Below, in pieces: positions 17,419 to 24,976 of a stretch of DNA of 64,000 nt. Within the stretch, counting starts at the first letter, position 1. Each line of letters opens with the position of its first letter. This stretch comes from Oleispira antarctica RB-8. Its GTDB lineage: Bacteria; Pseudomonadota; Gammaproteobacteria; Pseudomonadales; Oceanobacteraceae. Under the pieces are notes generated by a model. It saw only the letters and a program-made list of their open reading frames with translations. It ran no database searches and was not told the DNA's origin. The DNA is taken from contig FO203512.1 of the NCBI GenBank assembly GCA_000967895.1, forward strand, positions 3,471,531 to 3,535,530, written 5' to 3'. The translations under genes and the position numbers were made by a program.

Positions 17419-17982
17419 TCACACAGCACCCCACTTCTTACTGGATTTTGACTGTCGCTTAATCTTTTTAGTTTTAATTAGTTTATTGATAACTTTTGAA
17501 AACTCTGATTTAGACAACCCAAGCGCTATCTGCACATCGTATGCCTTGGAAGGTTTTGCAAAATTTTCCAAAATTAAGTTTTCAAGATTAGACAGATTGT
17601 CCTTTTTCTTACCTCCATCATTTGGTTTCGTTTTATTATTTCCTAGCGGAAAAGTGGTGGTATTATTTATTCCAGCCAACGAACACTGAGAATTAAGAGC
17701 TTTCAGTAAGTCTTGATCTTTTGAACAAAAAATAAAATTAACGGCCCCTTTCTCTTTATTAGATAGCTGAGAAAGCAACCTTGTTAAATGAGCAATCATA
17801 TGGAAATCAGCCTGATTCTTCCCTGCTGGATAACCATTGACACAGTTATAAAGAAGCTTCTCGCATTCTAATTTAAAGCTCTCGTTATTGCTAAAAACAA
17901 ATACCTTGTCTAATACTGAAATATTTTTTTCTTCTAAAAAATCCATACCAACATTTTCAGCATCCACATAATATATTTTCAT
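17419..17982 (-). CDS. PIN-like (NYN-type) predicted ribonuclease with C-terminal winged helix
   Basis: A 187-aa protein from the ATG at 17982, chosen because it begins MKIYYVDAENVG, the classic N-terminal strand of PIN-like nucleases. The spaced acidic residues expected for metal binding are present: D7 and E9, D59 in GKNQADFHMI, and D89/D91 in CSKDQDLL. A lysine- and asparagine-rich linker (about 110-130) leads to a winged-helix domain (about 130-180, KAYDVQIALGLSKSEFSKVI) and a basic tail. RNA or DNA cleavage is inferred from the family. It is the last gene of the four-gene unknown cassette, 65 bp after the P-loop/PRTase gene and next to the tRNA. Confidence 0.68.
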   Translation of the reverse strand: MKIYYVDAENVGMDFLEEKNISVLDKVFVFSNNESFKLECEKLLYNCVNGYPAGKNQADFHMIAHLTRLLSQLSNKEKGAVNFIFCSKDQDLLKALNSQCSLAGINNTTTFPLGNNKTKPNDGGKKKDNLSNLENLILENFAKPSKAYDVQIALGLSKSEFSKVINKLIKTKKIKRQSKSSKKWGAV

Positions 17983-18071
17983 GTAATGTATCCCTAGTCG
18001 AAGCAACTAGCCGCTCTCCTAATTGCTTTTCCCTTATTTATGATCGTTGTGTCTTGTATTTTTAGCCAAAC

Positions 18072-19181
18072 TTAATCTGGCGTGCCATATAATCGAGCGC
18101 CCATATCAAAGATGCCTTTTGGACGATTTGTTTTATTTGAAAATCCTAAACAATGAAATTCAACAGTCTCTTTATAGCTTTCAATCATCTCTAAGGCTTT
18201 AATATTGATCGCTAAGCACACCACATGAATAGGCTGAACATACGTACTGGGCAGCGCCTCAATAATATTGCGAACCGTATTACCTGAATCTATTACAGAA
18301 TCTATGATAACTAGACCTTTAGATTCATCCATATCACAAACAATTTCAGCAGGCTCCTTACTCATGATAAATCTACCATTAAAACCTTCACAAAAGCCAT
18401 TGGCTATATAGTTACCTGACCTTGGTATGGATAGCACCTGAAAGTTAGAAAGATCAGCTCCCACTTTCTTCTCAAGTGGCTCCACTAGCTTAGAACCGAG
18501 TTCATAATGCTGTTTACGTAGCGATGATGGTGATAAATCACTCTCAAACTGGGCCTTATAAAGCTCTCTTAACTTAGTGTTTTTGCTCAAATAATAGTCA
18601 TTTAAATAATAAACATCATCAAAGCCTACTTCAAAAAATTGCCCAGCCAAGGAGATATTATTCAAAACCCCAAAGGCAATGGAATTCAGCAAGCAATAAT
18701 CTTCTGCCCCTTGAAACTCTTCCTCGGAAAGTTCATTCAAAACATCAATACTGCACTCACTTCTATTGCGCTTGCCCGACTGGTTATCGCTATCAATATT
18801 AGAAGCAACAACCTCATTAGGTGTATTTAAAAATATGAGCCCATCCGATACATCGTTATTCTCACTAGCCATTGCATTAACACGAAGGCCAGTATTAGAG
18901 TTCGTTACAAACATGTGCCCATCTAAAAACGTATACGAATTTTTGCTTTTATCTTGCAAAAACGAATGATGAAGACCATTAATTAAGTCCTCACGCTTTT
19001 CATGAGATATTGCATCTAGGCTTTTAGGGGTTTCTACTCCATTTTTTTTAATAAAATCCATAAAACGCCCAGAAGTCTGCGGTGCAGCGCCACCATCAAT
19101 ACACTCAGCCAGCTGCTTGCACACTGTTGTTTTACCAGCACCCGCCAAGCCCACGACATAATAAAGTTTATTGCTATCCAT
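18072..19181 (-). CDS. P-loop kinase-like / phosphoribosyltransferase fusion protein
   Basis: This 369-aa protein has two parts. The N-terminal half starts with a Walker A loop, GLAGAGKTT (residues 11-19), as in small-molecule kinases, with FLDGHMFV as a possible substrate strand. The C-terminal half (about 205-369) looks like a uracil-type phosphoribosyltransferase: LSIPRSGNYIANGF, the PRPP loop VIIDSVIDSGNTV (291-303), and the ending GIFDMGARLYGT, which mirrors uracil phosphoribosyltransferase C-termini. Its ATG overlaps the stop of the radical SAM gene by 8 bp. I know no named pathway with this pairing; a role in modifying or consuming nucleotides is inference. Confidence 0.7.
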   Translation of the reverse strand: MDSNKLYYVVGLAGAGKTTVCKQLAECIDGGAAPQTSGRFMDFIKKNGVETPKSLDAISHEKREDLINGLHHSFLQDKSKNSYTFLDGHMFVTNSNTGLRVNAMASENNDVSDGLIFLNTPNEVVASNIDSDNQSGKRNRSECSIDVLNELSEEEFQGAEDYCLLNSIAFGVLNNISLAGQFFEVGFDDVYYLNDYYLSKNTKLRELYKAQFESDLSPSSLRKQHYELGSKLVEPLEKKVGADLSNFQVLSIPRSGNYIANGFCEGFNGRFIMSKEPAEIVCDMDESKGLVIIDSVIDSGNTVRNIIEALPSTYVQPIHVVCLAINIKALEMIESYKETVEFHCLGFSNKTNRPKGIFDMGARLYGTPD

Positions 19182-19561
19182 GTTTAATCACCTTATCCAT
19201 ATACTTCTCAGCTTTTGCTACTATTTTTTCTATATCTGTACTCACTTGCTCAGCAACCGGTATTTGAGAGCAATTACCAACTGTGGCACAGGAATAACAC
19301 GCTTGTTTTGGTTTAGTAGAATTCAAGTATTCATCAATAGCAGACAATGAAGTTATCGACTCTATTAACAGCCCCTGCTCATCCCATTTCTTCTTCGCAA
19401 TACGAGAGCAAGAGAATAAGCGGCCACGCTCTAGGGTCACGTCATAACTTCTATAGAAGCAACTATTCCAATGATGCTCCGTTAACGCAGCATCGTTTTT
19501 GACTTCACTGAATAAATCATCCCAAGCACTTTTTCTGCGAAAGTCGATTTTATTGCGATAA

Positions 19562-19570
19562 CCAGAAGCT
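19562..19570. repeat. Target-site duplication, left copy
   Basis: CCAGAAGCT directly flanks the left end of the IS and is repeated exactly at 20940-20948. A 9-bp duplication is within the 8-9 bp range of the IS256 family. Confidence 0.9.
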
Positions 19571-20939
19571 GAGGTATGATCATTTCTGGTGTATCGGGTA
19601 AATAAGTAGCAGCGTATCCTGTTGATTGATCTTGGCGGATCAACAACCAAAAGGAGTACACTGCATGAATGATAATAATATTTCTCAGCTACATAAACCA
19701 GAGCCAACTGACTTATTACAACAAGTTTTAAAGCAAGGCGCGCAGCAGTTGTTAGCCCAAGCGATTGAAACCGAAGTTCAACAGCTTTTAGCCGATCATA
19801 AAGGGTTATTAACAGAAGATGGAAAGACTGGCCTGGTGCGCAATGGCTACCTTCCTGAGCGAACTATACAAACAGGCTTAGGAGATATTGATATCAAAGT
19901 TCCTAAGGTGCGTGACCGTACTGATAATGGCATAAAATTCAACAGCTCACTTGTACCGCCTTATCTAAAACGCAGCCAAAGTATTGAAGAGTTTTTACCG
20001 TGGCTTTATTTGCGCGGCATTTCAACGGGTGATTTTAGTGAGTCGCTAAAGCACCTATTGGGAGAGGAAGCGAAAGGCCTTTCGGCTGCTACAATCAGCC
20101 GGTTGAAAACAAGCTGGGAGGCTGATTTCACCCAGTGGCAGAAAAGAGATCTAAGTAAAAAGCGTTATGTTTATGTTTGGGCTGACGGCGTTTATTGCAA
20201 TGTAAGAATGGATGATAAAGTCTGCTTGCTGGTGATCATTGGCTCGGACGAGCTGGGAAATAAAGAGCTCATCGCCGTGAGTGATGGCTATCGAGAGTCA
20301 GAGGCAAGCTGGTCTGAAGTATTACTCGGCCTAAAGCAAAGAGGCTTAAGCATCGAGCCTAAAGTTGCTGTCGGAGACGGGGCCTTAGGCTTTTGGAAAG
20401 CGCTTTCTAAGTGCTGGCCAACGACACAAGGGCAGCGTTGCTGGGTTCATAAGACAGCGAATGTGCTCGCTAAGTTTCCTAAAGCGATGCAACCAAAAGT
20501 AAAAAGCGCACTGCATGAAATTTGGCAATCTGAAACAAAAGAAGAAGCCAATAAAAGCATGACAAATTGCGTTAAATTATTTGAAGCTAAGTACCCGAAA
20601 GCGATGAGGTGTCTTGAAAAAGATCGAGAAGCCTTGTTGGTATTTTATGATTTTCCTGCTGAGCATTGGGGCCATTTACGTACATCTAATCCGATAGAAT
20701 CTGTTTTTGCGACGGTGCGGTTAAGAACAACAAAAAGTAAAAATTGTGGCAGTCGAGTAACGACGTTAGCGATGGTATTGAAGTTAATGGAAACGGCTCA
20801 GAAACGGTGGCACAGATTACGAGGTTATAATTTATTAGCGGATGTGATTACGGGTGTGAAATTTCGTGATGGCATCAAACAAGAACAACAGGATCAGGAT
20901 GCTGCTTGATATTCTGTACACCAGATTTGACTATAGCTC
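19571..20939 (+). mobile_element. IS256-family insertion sequence (1369 bp, complete)
   Basis: Terminal inverted repeats of about 24 bp bound the element: left GAGGTATGATCATTTCTGGT and right (complement) GAGCTATAGTCAAATCTGGT, matching at 15 of these 20 positions and continuing GTA in both. The single transposase gene fills the interior and 9-bp direct repeats flank it. It is inserted in the minus-strand radical SAM gene with the transposase on the plus strand. Confidence 0.93.
19665..20909 (+). CDS. IS256-family transposase
   Basis: A 414-aa DDE transposase starting at the ATG at 19665, chosen for the AAAGGAG ribosome site 10 bp upstream; an in-frame upstream start at 19626 lacks one. The first acidic residue lies in VYVWADGVYCNV, the second in VAVGDGALGFWKAL, and the glutamate in HLRTSNPIESVFATVRLR, with the conserved CW in GQRCWVHKTANVL. 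These are the Transposase_mut (IS256/IS285) signatures. The gene appears intact, so the element may be active. Confidence 0.94.
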   Translation: MNDNNISQLHKPEPTDLLQQVLKQGAQQLLAQAIETEVQQLLADHKGLLTEDGKTGLVRNGYLPERTIQTGLGDIDIKVPKVRDRTDNGIKFNSSLVPPYLKRSQSIEEFLPWLYLRGISTGDFSESLKHLLGEEAKGLSAATISRLKTSWEADFTQWQKRDLSKKRYVYVWADGVYCNVRMDDKVCLLVIIGSDELGNKELIAVSDGYRESEASWSEVLLGLKQRGLSIEPKVAVGDGALGFWKALSKCWPTTQGQRCWVHKTANVLAKFPKAMQPKVKSALHEIWQSETKEEANKSMTNCVKLFEAKYPKAMRCLEKDREALLVFYDFPAEHWGHLRTSNPIESVFATVRLRTTKSKNCGSRVTTLAMVLKLMETAQKRWHRLRGYNLLADVITGVKFRDGIKQEQQDQDAA

Positions 20940-20948
20940 CCAGAAGCT
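20940..20948. repeat. Target-site duplication, right copy
   Basis: Exact copy of the 9-bp CCAGAAGCT at 19562-19570; together they mark the point where the radical SAM gene was cut. Confidence 0.9.
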
Positions 20949-21497
20949 TCTAAATATTGACGCCAATGGGTTTCAAAACTATCAGTGCAAATATAATCAC
21001 TGATAACCAAGCTATCTAATTGAAGTAAAACTTCTTTAGATACTCCTTGTGGATAAAGACCATTAGTCACTAACTCAATTTCATCAGAAATACCTATCTG
21101 TCGAATTTGAGTTATATATTCAGGCAATGATTTTGCTAAAGCGGCTTCACCACCCACCAGCACAATTTTCCCAATTGACAACCCCAAGCCCTTCAACTGA
21201 TAAAGCGCTGCAATATGCTGATCAATCCCCTCACCACTTACCGCCGCAATTTGGTTTGGCACATCAAAGCCACAACCACGGCAGGTCAAATTACATTTAT
21301 TGGTTACCGTAACTTCTAATTCTCGTATCTTTAAATTAGAAGTATCAGAAAAAGGATTCGCTTTTTTCTTTGTTCTTTTATCTGAGTTATTAGCTAAGCT
21401 ATTTATCATATTCATTGTTCTTTATCCGAATTTTAAGCACACTAATCCCTATCGAAAATTCAATATGAAAGGAATTAGTTACTTATGGTTTTATTTC

Positions 21498-23135
21498 TTA
21501 ATAGATACTTCTAAAGCCAGGAGTCTTATATCCAAAAAGAGCAAGACTTTCACTTAACTCGTTGATACAGATTTCAGATTCCTTATCACTGCCTAATAAA
21601 CCTTCAGCTTCCTCTAGAACGCTTTCAGCATCATCAAATACATATATATTTTTATAATACCCATCATTATCACTCTCGTACTGACTACTTTTACCTTCCT
21701 CATATTCATAGCCAAATACTAAAGCAAGCTTATTGCTAAATAATCGATAACAGCGAATATTTTTAGACTCTTCAGTATTTTCTTTTCCTTTAGCCTCACC
21801 AAATATGATTTCTCCACAAACTTGAACAGTTTCACTTTCAATATCGATATATTGATCATATGAATTATCGCGAGAACAAAGTGACTTACAGTATTCTGTA
21901 AAAACCGTACTCATATTAAGCTCAATCTCATGGCGACGACGGTCATACTCCCAACTTTCTAACTCTTCATACGCTAACGTAAACTTCAATTCACCATAAA
22001 GCTCCGCTGCCAGCTTTTTAAACTCACCGCCAATTGCATGCAAGTTCTCACTCAAAACAATCGAGTTTAAATCGTATTCTTTTGAATAACGCCCAAAAAC
22101 TTGTCGACTTTCTTTCTCTCTCAACCACTTAGCAGTTTCTTCAGCATACTTTAATTTATAGCTTTCACTGAGCGCAGACAATTCATCAGTAATTTGGTTA
22201 AACGCTACTTTGTAAGCATCATCCAAACCACCTTCAGAAACTTTCTCACCCAAAGCATCTTCAATAGCACTTATTAATTCACCCTCCTCATTTTTAGATT
22301 GTTCAGGCATAGGAAAGTGTCTATCAAGTATCTTGCCTCTCTTTTCTTCATCTAAATCAGCCAGCTCTGGATTACTTGCTAGATATTCACCACGACTTTC
22401 TTCCCATACTTCAATTTGTTGCTCAAAATCAACCTGAGCATCCTCATATTCAGATCTAAGCTGCTCAAGGTGATTTTTACGTAACAACAACTCTTCATTA
22501 GCGGGTTCATGCTGACTATGCAGCCCATCTAATGCGACACGCTCTTCAGCAAGAATACCTTCCAGTGCATAGCGCTGAATATTGCTTTCGTTAATGTTGC
22601 TCATACCACGCGCATTTTTTTCTAAATACCCTACCACTGCACGTATTTCCCAGTCATCTGGCAAACTAAGAGTTACACGCTTAACCACCTCCTCGATAAA
22701 GAATTCTTTACCTGGGGCTAATGGCGATATGTGATCAATCAACGACTCTAGCTGCTCTCCTGTGGCCTTGCTTTGCCCACCAAGCCACTGTGATATCTGA
22801 GACTGAGACACTTGGCACATCTCCGCCATATCAACTTGCTTAAAGCCTCTTAGCTCAGCTAATAAAAGCACCTCCCTTGTGTAAGGGTGTCTACCCGAGC
22901 TATTTGATGAGTATAGGATTTTATCCTCACCAAGCTCACTCACTCTCTGACTTAGCCATGCCTTGTTATCATTCTTATGGCTTTCTTTTTTCTTACCTTC
23001 TTGCTTCTTGTCCGCTTGTTCAGTGCCTTTAACTTTCTTACTGCCATCAACCTTTCCTGCTTCACCATCATTATTTTTTTGCTTATTTATCAATAACTTA
23101 CCTTCTTGACTCATCTGAATATCATTAGTTTCCAT
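21498..23135 (-). CDS. HTH / coiled-coil protein of unknown function
   Basis: Translation from the ATG at 23135, which has an AAGGG ribosome site 8 bp upstream, gives 545 aa. Residues 1-65 are a lysine/glutamate-rich low-complexity segment. A phage-repressor-like helix-turn-helix follows at about 90-125 (GFKQVDMAEMCQVSQSQISQ then WLGG). Residues about 190-370 are strongly charged and helical, probably coiled coil. The C-terminal 150 residues are acidic with a beta-rich stretch (LALVFGYEYEEG). I do not recognise the family. It is first in the minus-strand cassette with the radical SAM, P-loop/PRTase and PIN-like genes, and could be its DNA- or RNA-sensing part. Confidence 0.62.
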   Translation of the reverse strand: METNDIQMSQEGKLLINKQKNNDGEAGKVDGSKKVKGTEQADKKQEGKKKESHKNDNKAWLSQRVSELGEDKILYSSNSSGRHPYTREVLLLAELRGFKQVDMAEMCQVSQSQISQWLGGQSKATGEQLESLIDHISPLAPGKEFFIEEVVKRVTLSLPDDWEIRAVVGYLEKNARGMSNINESNIQRYALEGILAEERVALDGLHSQHEPANEELLLRKNHLEQLRSEYEDAQVDFEQQIEVWEESRGEYLASNPELADLDEEKRGKILDRHFPMPEQSKNEEGELISAIEDALGEKVSEGGLDDAYKVAFNQITDELSALSESYKLKYAEETAKWLREKESRQVFGRYSKEYDLNSIVLSENLHAIGGEFKKLAAELYGELKFTLAYEELESWEYDRRRHEIELNMSTVFTEYCKSLCSRDNSYDQYIDIESETVQVCGEIIFGEAKGKENTEESKNIRCYRLFSNKLALVFGYEYEEGKSSQYESDNDGYYKNIYVFDDAESVLEEAEGLLGSDKESEICINELSESLALFGYKTPGFRSIY

Positions 23136-23662
23136 GCACACTACCCTTCATAAAAATATTTTTAATGGCTCAACCGCCTCGCTATGGATTACAAATATAA
23201 CCATAAAATCCGACAAAACAAGCAATAATTTACTTATATTTAACTTATATTAGTTTAATTTAATACTTATAAAGTACTTATATTAACAAAAACACAGGGC
23301 CAGCCATAAGAATGCCAAAAAGGACTAAGAACACGACAAAAACAACCACAGAGCCTCCACACCCTCAAGAAACACCACTCCCTCAAGGCAAGTAAGAAAA
23401 CAGACACGCAAGACTCAGAGGTTAAAGAAAATACTAATAAAGTACTTATAAATAATATTTATTAATTCTAACTAAAACCAAAACGCCAAGCGCAAACCCA
23501 CAAGCAACCACAGAAACAATCAAAAATAGAGATAACTAATAGATCACTAAACCATAGAGAAATATAATATTTATATTAAGCTTATATATGACTGATAATT
23601 ATTAGACGCATAAATAGAAGAACTCATAATCGAAAGGTTATGAGAGAACAACATTGAGAGGT
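23136..23662. other. 0.5 kb non-coding gap with a repeated AAGTACTTATA motif and a T-poor central strand
   Basis: No convincing gene lies here. AAAGTACTTATA occurs at 23271-23282 and AAAGTACTTATA again near 23439-23450; its core AAGTACTT is a palindrome. Several ACTTATATT-like units cluster at 23231-23290. Between 23286 and 23430 the plus strand is rich in A and C with few T. The gap is the upstream region of the HTH/coiled-coil gene and the downstream region of mcrC. It could hold an operator, an iteron-like array or a small RNA. Confidence 0.5.
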
Positions 23663-24976
23663 TTAATACACCAATTCCCCCTTCATCAAATCAAACGGCA
23701 CCACAAACAGTTCAAAATCTTCCTCATAGGTAAACTTAGACAAAGGCTCTTTGAAATTCTCATTCATAGGGTAAATAAGCATCAACTTCTTATCACCCGT
23801 TAAATACTTATGCCCATACGCATACAGCTGATACATATCACTCTGTGAGATTCCGTAATTCTTAGCCCTACTATTACCGTTAATCAGCTTCCACTTGGTA
23901 TCCATTACCCACAAAGCCTTATCACCTTCTATAGCCATAAGGTCTGGACGTAAACGGAACATCGGTTTGTCATTATGATCATTGATTAGCGCCTTACCAC
24001 CGACTTGGGTTTTAAGTCTTGCACCTTCACCCAATGCCTCTGGCATGTTTTTATGCAAGCAATGAGCAACGTAGTCTTCAAATATGCGCTCCATAGGATA
24101 AAGCAACGATAAGGTATTAAACGCCCCTGCAGAAGCAGTAGGCCCCAAGCCAGACAACAGCAATTTCGTCCAAGCTAATACTTCTTGGTAATGCTGCATG
24201 CCTCTATCAATCTTTACTTTTTGAAAGTCGCCTGCAATATCATGACTCTTCGGTACGTCTTCAAAAACAAAACTAAGCTCTCGTGCCAAGCGCTGATTAC
24301 GGTTAGACCTAGCCAGCTTAGCGACTTTCACTAATGCCGTTTTAATTAATCGATTCGCAGGTCGGTTAACCTGATATTCAGAATGCTCTATATAAAAGCG
24401 TTCACTATGAATGCTATTTTTACGAATTTGCTGACTAACTAATAACCGCCCCTTCAAGAATTTTGAATTCTTCTGAACTTTCACATAATCTGAGCGTATA
24501 CCACGCTTAACCAGCTGATTAGCCAATGCCAAGAATTGGCTAATATACACTTCCAGCAAAGGCATCTTGGCATCGTGAATATCTGCCCTACCCGCATCTT
24601 TAAAAGGGCTATCTCTTAAAGTACGCAACATTTTCAACAAGGCGCTACGACAGTACTCTTCTTCATTACCACTATTAGGATTATAAATCTTAGGCAACAC
24701 TTCAATTTGAGTACCACAAGCTGTTTGAAGCACCCCGACATAATTACGCACTTGTAATGCAGGCTTACGACGATAGATAGCAGGTTTTAAAAATGGTTGA
24801 ATATCGGCATCGCGGGCGCTATCGCTATATTGCAGCGCCATCAAGCTTTCATACGCTTTATTAGGCAAAACAACTACATTAGTCGCGAGCTTGTCACTTT
24901 TCGTACTCTCTGAAAATCCATGAGCCTCGCTCACTAAAAAGCCAAACTCACGAATACAGTATGGCTTATTCACCAT
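23663..24976 (-). CDS. mcrC: McrC-family protein (5-methylcytosine restriction, nuclease subunit)
   Basis: The 437-aa protein starts at the ATG at 24976, overlapping the mcrB stop by 11 bp. McrC pairs with the GTPase McrB to cut modified DNA. The N-terminal half holds the McrC signature region (LQVRNYVGVLQT, CGTQIEVLPKI), and the C-terminal half holds a PD-(D/E)xK nuclease core: LRPDLMAIEGDKALWVMDTKWK gives the D…(D)xK pattern (split here as LRPDLMAIEG and WVMDTKWK). YGISQSDMYQLYAYGHKY follows, as is usual. No truncation seen. Confidence 0.88.
   Translation of the reverse strand: MVNKPYCIREFGFLVSEAHGFSESTKSDKLATNVVVLPNKAYESLMALQYSDSARDADIQPFLKPAIYRRKPALQVRNYVGVLQTACGTQIEVLPKIYNPNSGNEEEYCRSALLKMLRTLRDSPFKDAGRADIHDAKMPLLEVYISQFLALANQLVKRGIRSDYVKVQKNSKFLKGRLLVSQQIRKNSIHSERFYIEHSEYQVNRPANRLIKTALVKVAKLARSNRNQRLARELSFVFEDVPKSHDIAGDFQKVKIDRGMQHYQEVLAWTKLLLSGLGPTASAGAFNTLSLLYPMERIFEDYVAHCLHKNMPEALGEGARLKTQVGGKALINDHNDKPMFRLRPDLMAIEGDKALWVMDTKWKLINGNSRAKNYGISQSDMYQLYAYGHKYLTGDKKLMLIYPMNENFKEPLSKFTYEEDFELFVVPFDLMKGELVY

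Larger units (their letters stand above)
19174..21415 (-). pseudogene. Radical SAM protein gene interrupted by an IS256-family element
   Basis: The N-terminal part (20940-21415, about 159 codons) carries the cluster motif CNLTCRGC (C41, C45, C48) and the SAM-binding turn LVGGEAAL. The C-terminal part (19174-19570, about 128 codons) carries further cysteines of SPASM/twitch type (FSCSRI, then CYSCATVGNC). Joining the parts at the 9-bp target duplication gives one uninterrupted reading frame of about 287 codons (…LEASG joined to YRNKID…). The stop overlaps the next gene by 8 bp. As it stands the gene is disrupted, probably recently because both fragments are otherwise intact. Substrate unknown. 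Confidence 0.88.

Noticed and set aside
17228-17434. 68-codon reading frame on the minus strand
   Set aside because: It runs through the complete tRNA-Arg gene on the other strand; its peptide is an antisense artefact of that tRNA.
23231-23290. CRISPR array
   Set aside because: The ACTTATATT-like units are short, unevenly spaced and lack unique spacers of constant length; no cas genes are present anywhere in the window.
23312-23395. 27-codon ORF (MPKRTKNTTK…) in the gap after mcrC
   Set aside because: It lacks a convincing ribosome site and is explained by the T-poor composition, which makes stops rare on this strand.
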